Below, piece after piece: positions 8,420 through 14,736 of a stretch of DNA of 23,823 nt. The translations under genes and the position numbers were made by a program. Numbering within the stretch: the stretch's first letter is position 1; each line of letters opens with the position of its first letter. The stretch lies in contig CALPLN020000009.1 in assembly GCA_943324415.2 (NCBI GenBank), forward strand, positions 1-23,823, given 5' to 3'. Under the pieces are notes generated by a model that worked only from the letters and a program-made list of their open reading frames with translations, ran no database searches and was not told the DNA's origin. Source of the stretch: Sediminibacterium ginsengisoli. Its GTDB lineage: Bacteria; Bacteroidota; Bacteroidia; Chitinophagales; Chitinophagaceae.

Positions 8420-9070
8420 TTAAAATTTAATCACCACCATGGCCGCTGCTAAGCTAAAAAAGCTCGTGTACGCTGCTGCGCGATGATATGGTTTTAAGGA
8501 ATAATTTTTATCTATTTGAGTGGCTAAAATATTGGTTGCAAGCATTCCTGAAAGATGCGCGACTGCCAACCATTTATGCAATCTGATAGAGGTTAATTTT
8601 TTATCTCTTTTAAAAGAAGAAGGTGGCGTGAATAGACCATTGATTGCAGTAAATCCATAGGAAAGATTTACAGCCATCCCTAACTTTTCATGCGTCTCTT
8701 TTAATTGATATGAACCATTGTATAGTTGACTTCCTACAATACCCTGTGCAATCATCCCACCCAAAGTAACAAAGCCACCTATCTGATGCAATTGCAACAT
8801 TTTTCTTCTTATTTTCAAATCAATCTTTCTTTTTTCGATTAGATCCTGGGTGCCCCCGTACCTATTCTTAAAAATCCCTTTGCTCCCCCAGATGAATTGT
8901 TGCGTAAATAACATTTTTGATGGCGCAAGTAGTTGATTGTCAATTTTCTCATCCACTAATAATGTTTGTAAGAGTGAATCATTTTGCCCATAAACTGTAG
9001 GTAGACATCCTATGCACAATAACACAAAATAACCTTTAAGCAAAAGTCGATATTTTAAATTCTTACACAT
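8420..9070 (-). CDS. Cytochrome b561-like four-helix membrane protein
   Basis: A 216-residue protein with a signal peptide (about 1-28, ending VYGQ) and four hydrophobic helices in the second half (about 95-115, 127-147, 165-185, 196-215). A histidine stands at the start of every helix: H95, H127, H165 and H196, with H172 inside helix 3. Because helices alternate direction, H95/H165 and H127/H196 would face opposite membrane sides, as expected for two b-type haems in a b561-type core. I infer haem binding from this pattern, not from strong sequence identity. First gene of the b561-YceI-photolyase operon; a candidate promoter lies at 9111-9142. The 65-residue region before the first helix has no recognised domain. 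Confidence 0.65.
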   Translation of the reverse strand: MCKNLKYRLLLKGYFVLLCIGCLPTVYGQNDSLLQTLLVDEKIDNQLLAPSKMLFTQQFIWGSKGIFKNRYGGTQDLIEKRKIDLKIRRKMLQLHQIGGFVTLGGMIAQGIVGSQLYNGSYQLKETHEKLGMAVNLSYGFTAINGLFTPPSSFKRDKKLTSIRLHKWLAVAHLSGMLATNILATQIDKNYSLKPYHRAAAYTSFFSLAAAMVVIKF

Positions 9071-9110
9071 AAAAAGGATTTTTTGTAGGATTACTAAACG
9101 ATTCAGTAAA

Positions 9111-9142
9111 CAAAATTAACTTATCCAATGTTTATTAGTAAA
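9111..9142 (-). promoter_or_regulatory. Candidate Bacteroidota promoter for the b561-YceI-photolyase operon
   Basis: On the minus strand TTTA (9142-9139) is followed after 20 nt by TAATTTTG (9118-9111). The second element matches the Bacteroidota -7 consensus TAnnTTTG exactly and the first matches -33 TTTG at three of four bases. Transcription would start near 9104, giving a leader of about 34 nt. The element overlaps the longer possible start of the divergent Rieske gene, supporting the later start at 9152. Confidence 0.4.
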
Positions 9143-9151
9143 TTTATTATC

Positions 9152-9604
9152 ATGGAAAGAAAAGATTTTATAGAACAAGTTGGCCTGAGTGCTGCTTCTG
9201 TATTGATTTTTGGTTGCATGCAATCTTGCTCCAAATCAGATAGCCCTGCTCCATCACAACCAACTGGAACGAATAATAACAACACGGTCAAGACCATTGA
9301 TTTTACAATCAATATTACAATCAGTCCCTATACTAATTTAAACACTGCCGGAGGTTTCTACATTGACAGAACCAATAGTATCATCATTGCGAGAACGCTT
9401 ACCAATGAATTTTTAGCGGTTAGTGCTGTATGTACCCACCAACAGGTTATCTTAGATTTTGAAGCAAGTAACAATCGCTTTTATTGTTCTGGCCATGGTT
9501 CTACTTTCAGCACAACGGGAGCCGTGACGAACGGACCAGCTGCTGCACCATTAAAGCAATACAAAACTGCCTTATCTGGTAACCTTCTTAGGGTCTACTC
9601 CTAG
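9152..9604 (+). CDS. Rieske [2Fe-2S] lipoprotein
   Basis: A 150-residue exported protein from the ATG at 9152; an in-frame ATG at 9128 would add eight residues (MFISKFII) before the charged MERKDF start and would overlap the opposite-strand promoter. The leader has a hydrophobic core and several Cys (FGCMQSC), so lipid attachment is likely, followed by a Ser/Pro/Asn linker. The Rieske cluster motifs are intact: CTH (C94, H96) and CSGH (C112, H115), followed by GSTFSTTGAVTNGPAAAPLKQY. This small soluble type matches single-domain Rieske proteins of Bacteroidota, which probably carry electrons outside the inner membrane. It is divergent from the b561-YceI-photolyase operon, hinting at a shared redox role. 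Confidence 0.88.
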   Translation: MERKDFIEQVGLSAASVLIFGCMQSCSKSDSPAPSQPTGTNNNNTVKTIDFTINITISPYTNLNTAGGFYIDRTNSIIIARTLTNEFLAVSAVCTHQQVILDFEASNNRFYCSGHGSTFSTTGAVTNGPAAAPLKQYKTALSGNLLRVYS

Positions 9605-9626
9605 TCTTATAAGATACCAGTCGTCT

Positions 9627-11252
9627 TTAAAAAATAAACTTAGTACTCAAGAAATTTGAATGCTGAGAGGAAACAATATCATTGATAATATGCTTGTTCT
9701 CCTCGGTTAATTTTGCGGCTACCAACGATCTTATGGAAAAAGACCTGAGTGCGTCTACCACAGATAAAGTACCTTCTGCACTATCTTTCCTGCCAGTGAA
9801 AGGAAAACTATCTGGTCCTCTTTGACATTGACAATTGATATTCACTCTACTTACTTGATTTACCAACGGGTCGATCAAACTAGCCAGCTCAGATTTATTT
9901 TTTGAGAACAAACTAACCTGTTGGCCATGTGTTGATTCAATAATATATTGTATTGGCTCTTCTATGTCTTCGAATGGAATCACAGGAATGATTGGACCAA
10001 ACTGCTCTTCGGTATAAATTTTCATCTTGTGGTTGACTGGGAACAAAATAGCTGGATAAAAGAACGTTTCTTTAATCGTTCCTCCATTTTCATTCATCAC
10101 ATTTGCACCATGCTGTTTTGCATCCTCTATTAAATCCTTTAAATAAGCTGGCTTACCTGGTTCAGGAAGTGGCGTTAAAGTCACACCTTTCTCCCATGGC
10201 AATCCAAATTGTAATTTTGCAACCTGCTCTTTCAATAATTCAATAAACTCGTTGGCAATAGATTGATGTACAAATATTGTTTTCAATGCGGTACACCTTT
10301 GTCCATTGAATGAGAGTGATCCTAGTACAGTTTCTTGAACTGCTAATTTGATATCAGCATCCTTGGTGACTATCGCTGCGTTTTTTGCATCTAATCCTAA
10401 AATAGCCCTTAATCTGTTGACTTTTGGGTGTAATTTTTTTAATTGATTCGCCACTTTACTAGAACCAATCAATGTCAATACGTTGATTTTACCCGACTCC
10501 ATCAATGGTGGTATAATCACGTTTCCTCTTCCATATATGGTATTCACCACTCCTTTAGGGAAACAAGATTTAAATGCTTCTAACATAGGGAAATGCAATA
10601 AGGTACCATGTTTTGGCGCCTTAAACAATAAGGTATTACCCATGATGATTGCAGGGATCAAGGTCGTAAAGGTTTCATTCAAAGGATAGTTAAAAGGTCC
10701 CATGCACAAAACAACTCCCAATGGTGATCTTCTAATTTGTGCTACAATCCCTTGTTCGATGGTAAACCTAGATGAGTCTCTATCAATATCCTTTAATGCC
10801 TCGATCGTCGCATAAATGTATTCAACAGTTCTGTCAAACTCTTTTTCAGAGTCGGCATAGGTTTTACCAATCTCCCACATAATCAATTTCACCACAATTT
10901 CTTTTTGTGCTAACATCTTTGTGATAAAGTGCTCGACACAATGTATTCTTTGTGTCACAGACATGGTTGGCCACTCGCCTCTTCCATCATTGTAGGCATT
11001 ACATGCTGCGTCTAATGCTATTTTAGCTTCCTTCTCTGTACAGATTGGATAAGATCCAATTTTAATCCGCTTGACCCCTTCTGCCGTATGCATGCAGATG
11101 GGCGAAAAAACTTCGTGCGTTGGTCCATCCCAAGTAACTAACTCACCATCAGATAGATAGGTTCTTTGCTCGATCAATTCTGGCAACGCAAATGCTTCAG
11201 GTATTGCTTGTTGTTCTATAATTAAATGATCAAGTTGTTCTTGAAATGTCAT
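9627..11252 (-). CDS. NADP-type aldehyde dehydrogenase, GapN-like, lacking the usual catalytic Glu
   Basis: A 541-residue aldehyde dehydrogenase, longer than the usual 475-500 because of N- and C-terminal extensions. Seen: GPFNYPLNE (N188), FKAPK (K211), GSSKVA (263-268), SFNGQRCTALK with nucleophile C320, and EEQFGPI. The overall pattern is closest to non-phosphorylating glyceraldehyde-3-phosphate dehydrogenases (ALDH11/GapN). At the motif that normally reads ELGGKN the protein has GLDAKN, so the general-base Glu, 34 residues before the Cys, is G286. Cysteine and the Asn oxyanion residue are kept, so activity may persist with changed deacylation. The C-terminal tail after about 510 (EENKHIINDIVSS) is unusual. 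It lies 99 bp behind the membrane-protein genes and has a tandem repeat upstream. Confidence 0.8.
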   Translation of the reverse strand: MTFQEQLDHLIIEQQAIPEAFALPELIEQRTYLSDGELVTWDGPTHEVFSPICMHTAEGVKRIKIGSYPICTEKEAKIALDAACNAYNDGRGEWPTMSVTQRIHCVEHFITKMLAQKEIVVKLIMWEIGKTYADSEKEFDRTVEYIYATIEALKDIDRDSSRFTIEQGIVAQIRRSPLGVVLCMGPFNYPLNETFTTLIPAIIMGNTLLFKAPKHGTLLHFPMLEAFKSCFPKGVVNTIYGRGNVIIPPLMESGKINVLTLIGSSKVANQLKKLHPKVNRLRAILGLDAKNAAIVTKDADIKLAVQETVLGSLSFNGQRCTALKTIFVHQSIANEFIELLKEQVAKLQFGLPWEKGVTLTPLPEPGKPAYLKDLIEDAKQHGANVMNENGGTIKETFFYPAILFPVNHKMKIYTEEQFGPIIPVIPFEDIEEPIQYIIESTHGQQVSLFSKNKSELASLIDPLVNQVSRVNINCQCQRGPDSFPFTGRKDSAEGTLSVVDALRSFSIRSLVAAKLTEENKHIINDIVSSQHSNFLSTKFIF

Positions 11253-11290
11253 AATGTTTCTTTTTATATAATGTATAACAAAAATTCCTA

Positions 11291-11330
11291 CTGATTGTTG
11301 GATGGTCCAGCTGATTGTTGGATAGGTCTA
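11291..11330. repeat. Two tandem copies of a 20-bp repeat upstream of the GapN-like gene
   Basis: CTGATTGTTGGATGGTCCAG (11291-11310) is followed directly by CTGATTGTTGGATAGGTCTA (11311-11330). The first 13 bases are identical and the period is 20 bp, about two helical turns, so both copies face the same side of the DNA. It lies 39-78 bp before the ATG at 11252, where a paired activator or repressor site would be expected. The function is inferred. Confidence 0.6.
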
Positions 11331-11351
11331 CTTTGCTCCAATGAATTTCAC

Positions 11352-12233
11352 TTACTGGTCTCTTTTATGATGGATATACCTGAATCGGTATAAGAAGAAA
11401 GAAGCGATCGCAAATAAAAATCCAATTAGAATAATCACGTAGTTCATTGGCTTTTCAATGGTTAAAGACATTCTAAGCAAAATCGTTGTGATGATAAAAC
11501 TGGCGTTTCTAAAAATAATAAAAAAGGAAGAATGGAAAGTAAATGAGATGATGAGTAGCAATACATCTACAAAGATCATGATAGAGAAAAAATCTTCGTA
11601 AAATACCGTGTTGGGATTGGGATAATGGTCATTCACCCTTAAGGCTTCAATCATATCTACAGACCAACTAAATAAACTTGTAATACTTAAGATTAATAAA
11701 ACAACTATCATACTTAAGGAGACCAGTTTTTTGATATTGATGAATTTGTTTAATTCTTTTACGCCTTCGGTATGATTGTTAATATGATAAATCTTATAAT
11801 ATAAAATTGTCAAACCCAGCATGACGATAGATGCACCAAGATCATACAGCAAACTAATGAAAGCAGGGTTTTGAAAATGGATAGGTTCTTGTAAATTAAA
11901 ATCTGCAATATCATGAAAAAAGCTTCTTAATGTAATCAGTGTGATGACCTCGAATTGCTTGCCTATAAACTCTGAGATTGAATTGGGAATAATAATTACC
12001 AATAGAAAAACTTCATAAAACAGGATAAAACTAAAGGGAGTGTAAATTGCTTTTAAGTAGCTATGTTGAAGGTGCTGGAAGTAGGCAAAATGATTGCCTA
12101 GGAAGATAATAATAAGATGGAGTATAAAAGAAAAAACGGCCGCTCTCAGTAGTAGCAGCTCGATTTTTCTAATCACTTTAGCGCTAAAGAATGAATCAAA
12201 GTTATTACTTGCTATTTGTAAAAACTTATTCAT
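11352..12233 (-). CDS. Polytopic membrane protein of unknown function
   Basis: A 293-residue protein with about eight hydrophobic segments (near 25-45, 63-83, 85-102, 125-147, 168-190, 212-235, 238-258, 263-285). The N-terminus is amphipathic (MNKFLQIASNNFDSFF) and the end is basic (YRFRYIHHKRDQ). I do not recognise the family; no enzyme or transporter motif is visible. The ATG at 12233 lies 7 bp after the stop of a 31-residue membrane ORF, which itself overlaps a 60-residue membrane ORF. The three are probably one transcript and may act as one membrane complex. The next gene downstream (GapN-like) is 99 bp away and may have its own promoter. Confidence 0.7.
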   Translation of the reverse strand: MNKFLQIASNNFDSFFSAKVIRKIELLLLRAAVFSFILHLIIIFLGNHFAYFQHLQHSYLKAIYTPFSFILFYEVFLLVIIIPNSISEFIGKQFEVITLITLRSFFHDIADFNLQEPIHFQNPAFISLLYDLGASIVMLGLTILYYKIYHINNHTEGVKELNKFINIKKLVSLSMIVVLLILSITSLFSWSVDMIEALRVNDHYPNPNTVFYEDFFSIMIFVDVLLLIISFTFHSSFFIIFRNASFIITTILLRMSLTIEKPMNYVIILIGFLFAIASFFLYRFRYIHHKRDQ

Positions 12234-12240
12234 AAATTAA

Positions 12241-12336
12241 TTATTTATAACCTTTAAATTTATTAAGGGACAATACAAATCCAACGCCGAACAATAAGGT
12301 TACGAAAGCTGCAAAATAGGGTATGAAATCAATCAT
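12241..12336 (-). CDS. 31-residue membrane microprotein
   Basis: A small ORF reading MIDFIPYFAAFVTLLF, then GVGFVLSLNKFKGYK, stop. It is a single membrane helix (about 5-24) with a basic C-terminal end. Its start overlaps the stop of the upstream 60-residue gene by 8 nt (ATGATTGA), and its stop lies 7 bp before the ATG of the 293-residue membrane gene. Position, coupling and composition (a clean helix followed by NKFKGYK) argue for a real gene despite its size. Its function is unknown; a subunit or regulator of the neighbouring membrane protein is the simplest idea. Confidence 0.6.
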   Translation of the reverse strand: MIDFIPYFAAFVTLLFGVGFVLSLNKFKGYK

Positions 12337-12511
12337 TTTTTGTGTTTATTAGTTTTAAATAAATCGCAAATCCTAAGATAGAAGGCACCCATAGTCCAAT
12401 AAAAATTGCTGATTCTTTTTCTCCTTTAAACCATAATAGTTCTGAGAAAATTAAAGAAGAGAATGCTGCAATGAGCATTAGAATATCTGAAGTTGTAAGT
12501 TTTTTTAGCAT
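12329..12511 (-). CDS. Small two-helix membrane protein, 60 residues
   Basis: From the ATG at 12511-12509 the product is 60 residues: MLKKLTTSDILMLIAAF, then a second helix ending GFAIYLKLINTKND. Two hydrophobic helices (about 8-28 and 33-52) flank the short polar stretch WFKGEKES. The reading frame stays open to a TTG at 12601, but that extension would run through the 15-bp palindrome and has no good start, so I prefer the internal ATG. Similar short proteins seem common in related Bacteroidota, but I cannot name a family function. It is the first gene of a membrane-protein operon, with the microprotein start overlapping its stop. Confidence 0.65.
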   Translation of the reverse strand: MLKKLTTSDILMLIAAFSSLIFSELLWFKGEKESAIFIGLWVPSILGFAIYLKLINTKND

Positions 12512-12588
12512 ACTTAATTTGTGATTGTATCTAAATATACGCTTAAATAGGCCTAAGTAGTTCATTAAAAATATATTTACAACTACTT

Positions 12589-12603
12589 GCTTGACTGTCA
12601 AGC
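12589..12603. promoter_or_regulatory. Perfect 15-bp palindrome, operator candidate
   Basis: GCTTGACTGTCAAGC has two perfect 7-bp arms around one central base. It lies in the 174-bp divergent region between the small membrane operon (minus, start 12511) and the fasciclin gene (plus, start 12686), 78 and 83 bp from the two starts. A short, spacer-free palindrome is typical of a dimeric repressor site rather than a terminator. The regulator is unknown. Confidence 0.5.
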
Positions 12604-12685
12604 TTCTAACTTGTTCTTTTAATTGTTTAACATTTTAACATAAACAATTTACTAAACACGATGTTATAGTATCAAACAATATAAA

Positions 12686-13198
12686 ATGAAAATCAAAAAC
12701 TTATTCCTAGCACTGGTTGCAATCGTTGCTAGCACAATCACAGTAAACGCTCAAAAAACAATTGTAGATGTTGCTGTAGGATCAAAAGACCATACCACTT
12801 TAGTAGCTGCTGTAAAAGCTGCTGACTTAGTGGCTACCTTACAAAGCGCAGGACCTTTCACGGTATTTGCACCAACAAACGCTGCATTTGCAAAACTTCC
12901 AGCTGGTACAGTAGAATACCTACTTAAAGCAGAAAACAAAGCAACTTTAGCTAAAATCTTAACTTACCATGTAATAGCAGGAAGTTTTAACGCTACAGCT
13001 GTTGTTAAAGCAATTAAAGACGGTGGTGGTTCTGTAACGTTAAAAACTGTTAGTGGCGGTAACTTAGTTGCTTCTATTAAAGAAGGTAAAGTCATCTTAA
13101 CAGATGAGAAAGGCGCGATCTCTACTGTAGTTGCTACAGACTTAGCTGCAAACAATGGCTTGATTCACGTGGTGGATGCAGTTGTATTGCCAAAATAG
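12686..13198 (+). CDS. Secreted fasciclin (FAS1) domain protein
   Basis: A 170-residue protein with a clear signal peptide (MKIKNLFLALVAIVASTITVNA, cleavage about 22/23) and a single FAS1 domain spanning the rest. Family motifs: the H1 segment GPFTVFAPTNAAFAKLP, the central ILTYHVIAG, and the H2 segment NGLIHVVDAVVLPK at the C-terminus. Bacterial FAS1 proteins are secreted adhesion or surface proteins and are often found in light- or stress-induced gene sets of Bacteroidota. Codon use is more regular (GCT, AAA, GTA) than in the neighbours, which with the strong terminator behind it suggests high expression. A stand-alone transcription unit. Confidence 0.92.
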   Translation: MKIKNLFLALVAIVASTITVNAQKTIVDVAVGSKDHTTLVAAVKAADLVATLQSAGPFTVFAPTNAAFAKLPAGTVEYLLKAENKATLAKILTYHVIAGSFNATAVVKAIKDGGGSVTLKTVSGGNLVASIKEGKVILTDEKGAISTVVATDLAANNGLIHVVDAVVLPK

Positions 13199-13235
13199 TT
13201 TCGAAATAATTTGATGTTTGTAAGCATCAGTTAAT

Positions 13236-13276
13236 AAAAAAAGGGTTTGCGATTTAATCATCGTGAACCCTTTTTT
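13236..13276 (+). terminator. Intrinsic terminator of the fasciclin gene
   Basis: An A-tract plus GGGTTTGCGAT (13243-13253) pairs with ATCGTGAACCC (13260-13270) plus TTTTTT, leaving a six-base loop (TTAATC). The GC part pairs over 11 bp with two G-T wobbles and is extended by six A-T pairs, ending in a T run. It lies 38 bp after the fasciclin stop. The A and T tracts make it plausible in both directions, but there is no minus-strand gene to terminate. Confidence 0.85.
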
Positions 13277-13299
13277 GTTTTATGTGTAAAAGAAGATAG

Positions 13300-13362
13300 T
13301 ACTACTACCCTAAAAATAAAACACAACTCCCCCAAGCGGTTAAATTGAATAGGATAGTAGTA
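13300..13362. repeat. 13-bp inverted repeat, hairpin candidate
   Basis: TACTACTACCCTA (13300-13312) and TAGGATAGTAGTA (13350-13362) are inverted copies with one mismatch, separated by 37 bp. The position, after a strong terminator and before the next promoter candidate, suits a small RNA or an operator pair; the sequence alone does not choose between them. Confidence 0.45.
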
Positions 13363-13426
13363 ATGCGTTTAGATAATAATTTATTTTTATATGAATAATT
13401 AGAAGCATGCAATTTAGATGTGTTAG

Positions 13427-13458
13427 TTTGTTTTATACTTGTTTTCCTAGTACATTTC
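13427..13458 (+). promoter_or_regulatory. Candidate Bacteroidota promoter for the downstream regulator-like gene
   Basis: TTTG (13427-13430), a 20-nt spacer, then TACATTTC (13451-13458), which matches TAnnTTTG except for the last base. The spacing is as expected for the Bacteroidota primary sigma factor. The start codon at 13516 would follow a leader of about 50 nt. Confidence 0.35.
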
Positions 13459-13515
13459 AGTACAAATGATTTTAAGAAATTGCAGCTTGCAATAAAAGAA
13501 TAATTATATTTATCA

Positions 13516-14736
13516 ATGCCTAAGTCGATACAAATAAGTGAAGAGGAAAGAAATTTTATAAAAAAATCAATTGATGAAAAGTTTGAGTTAAAAATTAATT
13601 CAGCAAATGATTGCGAAATACTTTCAAACCTAATATACAAGGAGTTGAACGTACTAATTAGTTACAACACGATTAGACGGTTTTTTAAAATTTTACCCAA
13701 TTCAAATTTCCCAAGTTTATACACCGTCAACATTATATCCAGAATCATTGGGTTTAAAGACTTTATTGCGCTAAGGGCATTTAGATTGAATTTAAATAGA
13801 GATTTTATTCACGAAAATTTACATTTATTTACGATTCAAGCAGAAATTGATGACAATATTTTAAATGAAATTTTACCGCTACTCAATGAAGCGCATTGGG
13901 AGAACATCTATCAGATAAGGTCTCTGATTGAATTATTGATTGAAAAAGATAAAATTGAATTGATTGATCCGCTTTTTAATAAAGAGATTCAAGATCATGA
14001 TTGGGAATTGATGTATAAATATTATGTCGCTTTCCAACCAATTCATAAGGCCGCAAAATTAAACAATAGAAAGGTCATTGACTTTATAAAAGGTCATATA
14101 AACAAATCCAAAATTGTACAACAAGTATTACTTCAATTATACGTAGAGGAAGATTGTTTAGTGGGGTACTATGGCGAATGGGTTAACGCCTGTTCCACCT
14201 ATCTATGTATTGATACAGAAATATTTTGTACTTGTATGCAATTACAATATCAATATATCAAAAATGATATTGAGGCCAGCAAGTTACTTTTAAATAAATT
14301 AAACGATAAGGTTGCTCATTACACACATAAAATTCATCCTATCATAGTAGGAAGAATTGCAGCTTGGAATTTTATTATCAACAACAATGGTGCTTATATA
14401 GAAAAGTATATGGTCAATACTAGTTCGGATACCCATGAACAGATATCAACATTGATCTTTTTTTATAGATTGGTGTGCCTATACGGAACAAAGCAACAAT
14501 TTATTAAGTTTGATTATATCACACTTCTGCAAACCGACACCCTTCAATATGTTAATTTGCCTTTTAATATAAAAACAGAATTGTCGATGTACTATTTAAT
14601 GCTAACTAAATATTATGTAGAAACGGATAAAAAAGACAAGGCATTGACAACGATTCAAAAAATAGATACCCGTTATCAATTCACTTGTACGGCTGATTTC
14701 TTTATCAAAGAATACAAATTATTGAATCACGCCTAA
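13516..14736 (+). CDS. Putative DNA-binding protein with helical C-terminal region, Bacteroidota-specific
   Basis: A 406-residue cytoplasmic protein. Residues about 30-85 carry the pattern D.EILSNLIYKELN..ISYNTIRRFFK.....LYTVNIISRIIGFKDF. This resembles a domain common in Bacteroidota regulators of unknown mechanism, in which an 'IS..T.RRFF' helix looks like a recognition helix and a 'LDILARYLGYKDW'-like helix follows. The remaining 320 residues are helical with TPR-like spacing and no catalytic motif. No signal or membrane segment. DNA binding is inferred from this motif only. The low-GC, Asn/Ile/Lys-rich composition differs slightly from its neighbours. Its 3' end overlaps the convergent kbl gene by 18 bp. 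Confidence 0.65.
   Translation: MPKSIQISEEERNFIKKSIDEKFELKINSANDCEILSNLIYKELNVLISYNTIRRFFKILPNSNFPSLYTVNIISRIIGFKDFIALRAFRLNLNRDFIHENLHLFTIQAEIDDNILNEILPLLNEAHWENIYQIRSLIELLIEKDKIELIDPLFNKEIQDHDWELMYKYYVAFQPIHKAAKLNNRKVIDFIKGHINKSKIVQQVLLQLYVEEDCLVGYYGEWVNACSTYLCIDTEIFCTCMQLQYQYIKNDIEASKLLLNKLNDKVAHYTHKIHPIIVGRIAAWNFIINNNGAYIEKYMVNTSSDTHEQISTLIFFYRLVCLYGTKQQFIKFDYITLLQTDTLQYVNLPFNIKTELSMYYLMLTKYYVETDKKDKALTTIQKIDTRYQFTCTADFFIKEYKLLNHA

Larger units (their letters stand above)
13199..13515. other. 317-bp intergenic region
   Basis: This gap between the fasciclin gene and the next plus-strand gene holds three elements listed separately: a terminator (13236-13276), a 13-bp inverted repeat (13300-13362) and a promoter candidate (13427-13458). 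No convincing coding sequence is seen on either strand. Confidence 0.7.

Noticed and set aside
12329..12601. Longer 90-residue form of the small two-helix membrane protein
   Set aside because: It needs a TTG start inside the 15-bp palindrome, and the extra 30 residues look unlike a natural N-terminus; the ATG at 12511 gives a well-formed protein.
12751..13155. Two minus-strand ORFs inside the fasciclin gene
   Set aside because: They are antisense frames of a regular, highly codon-biased gene with a clear FAS1 protein on the plus strand.
13305..13640. Minus-strand ORF of 111 codons across the start of the regulator-like gene
   Set aside because: Low-complexity, Ser/Phe/Leu-rich translation, overlaps the promoter candidate and the real N-terminus on the other strand; no motif.
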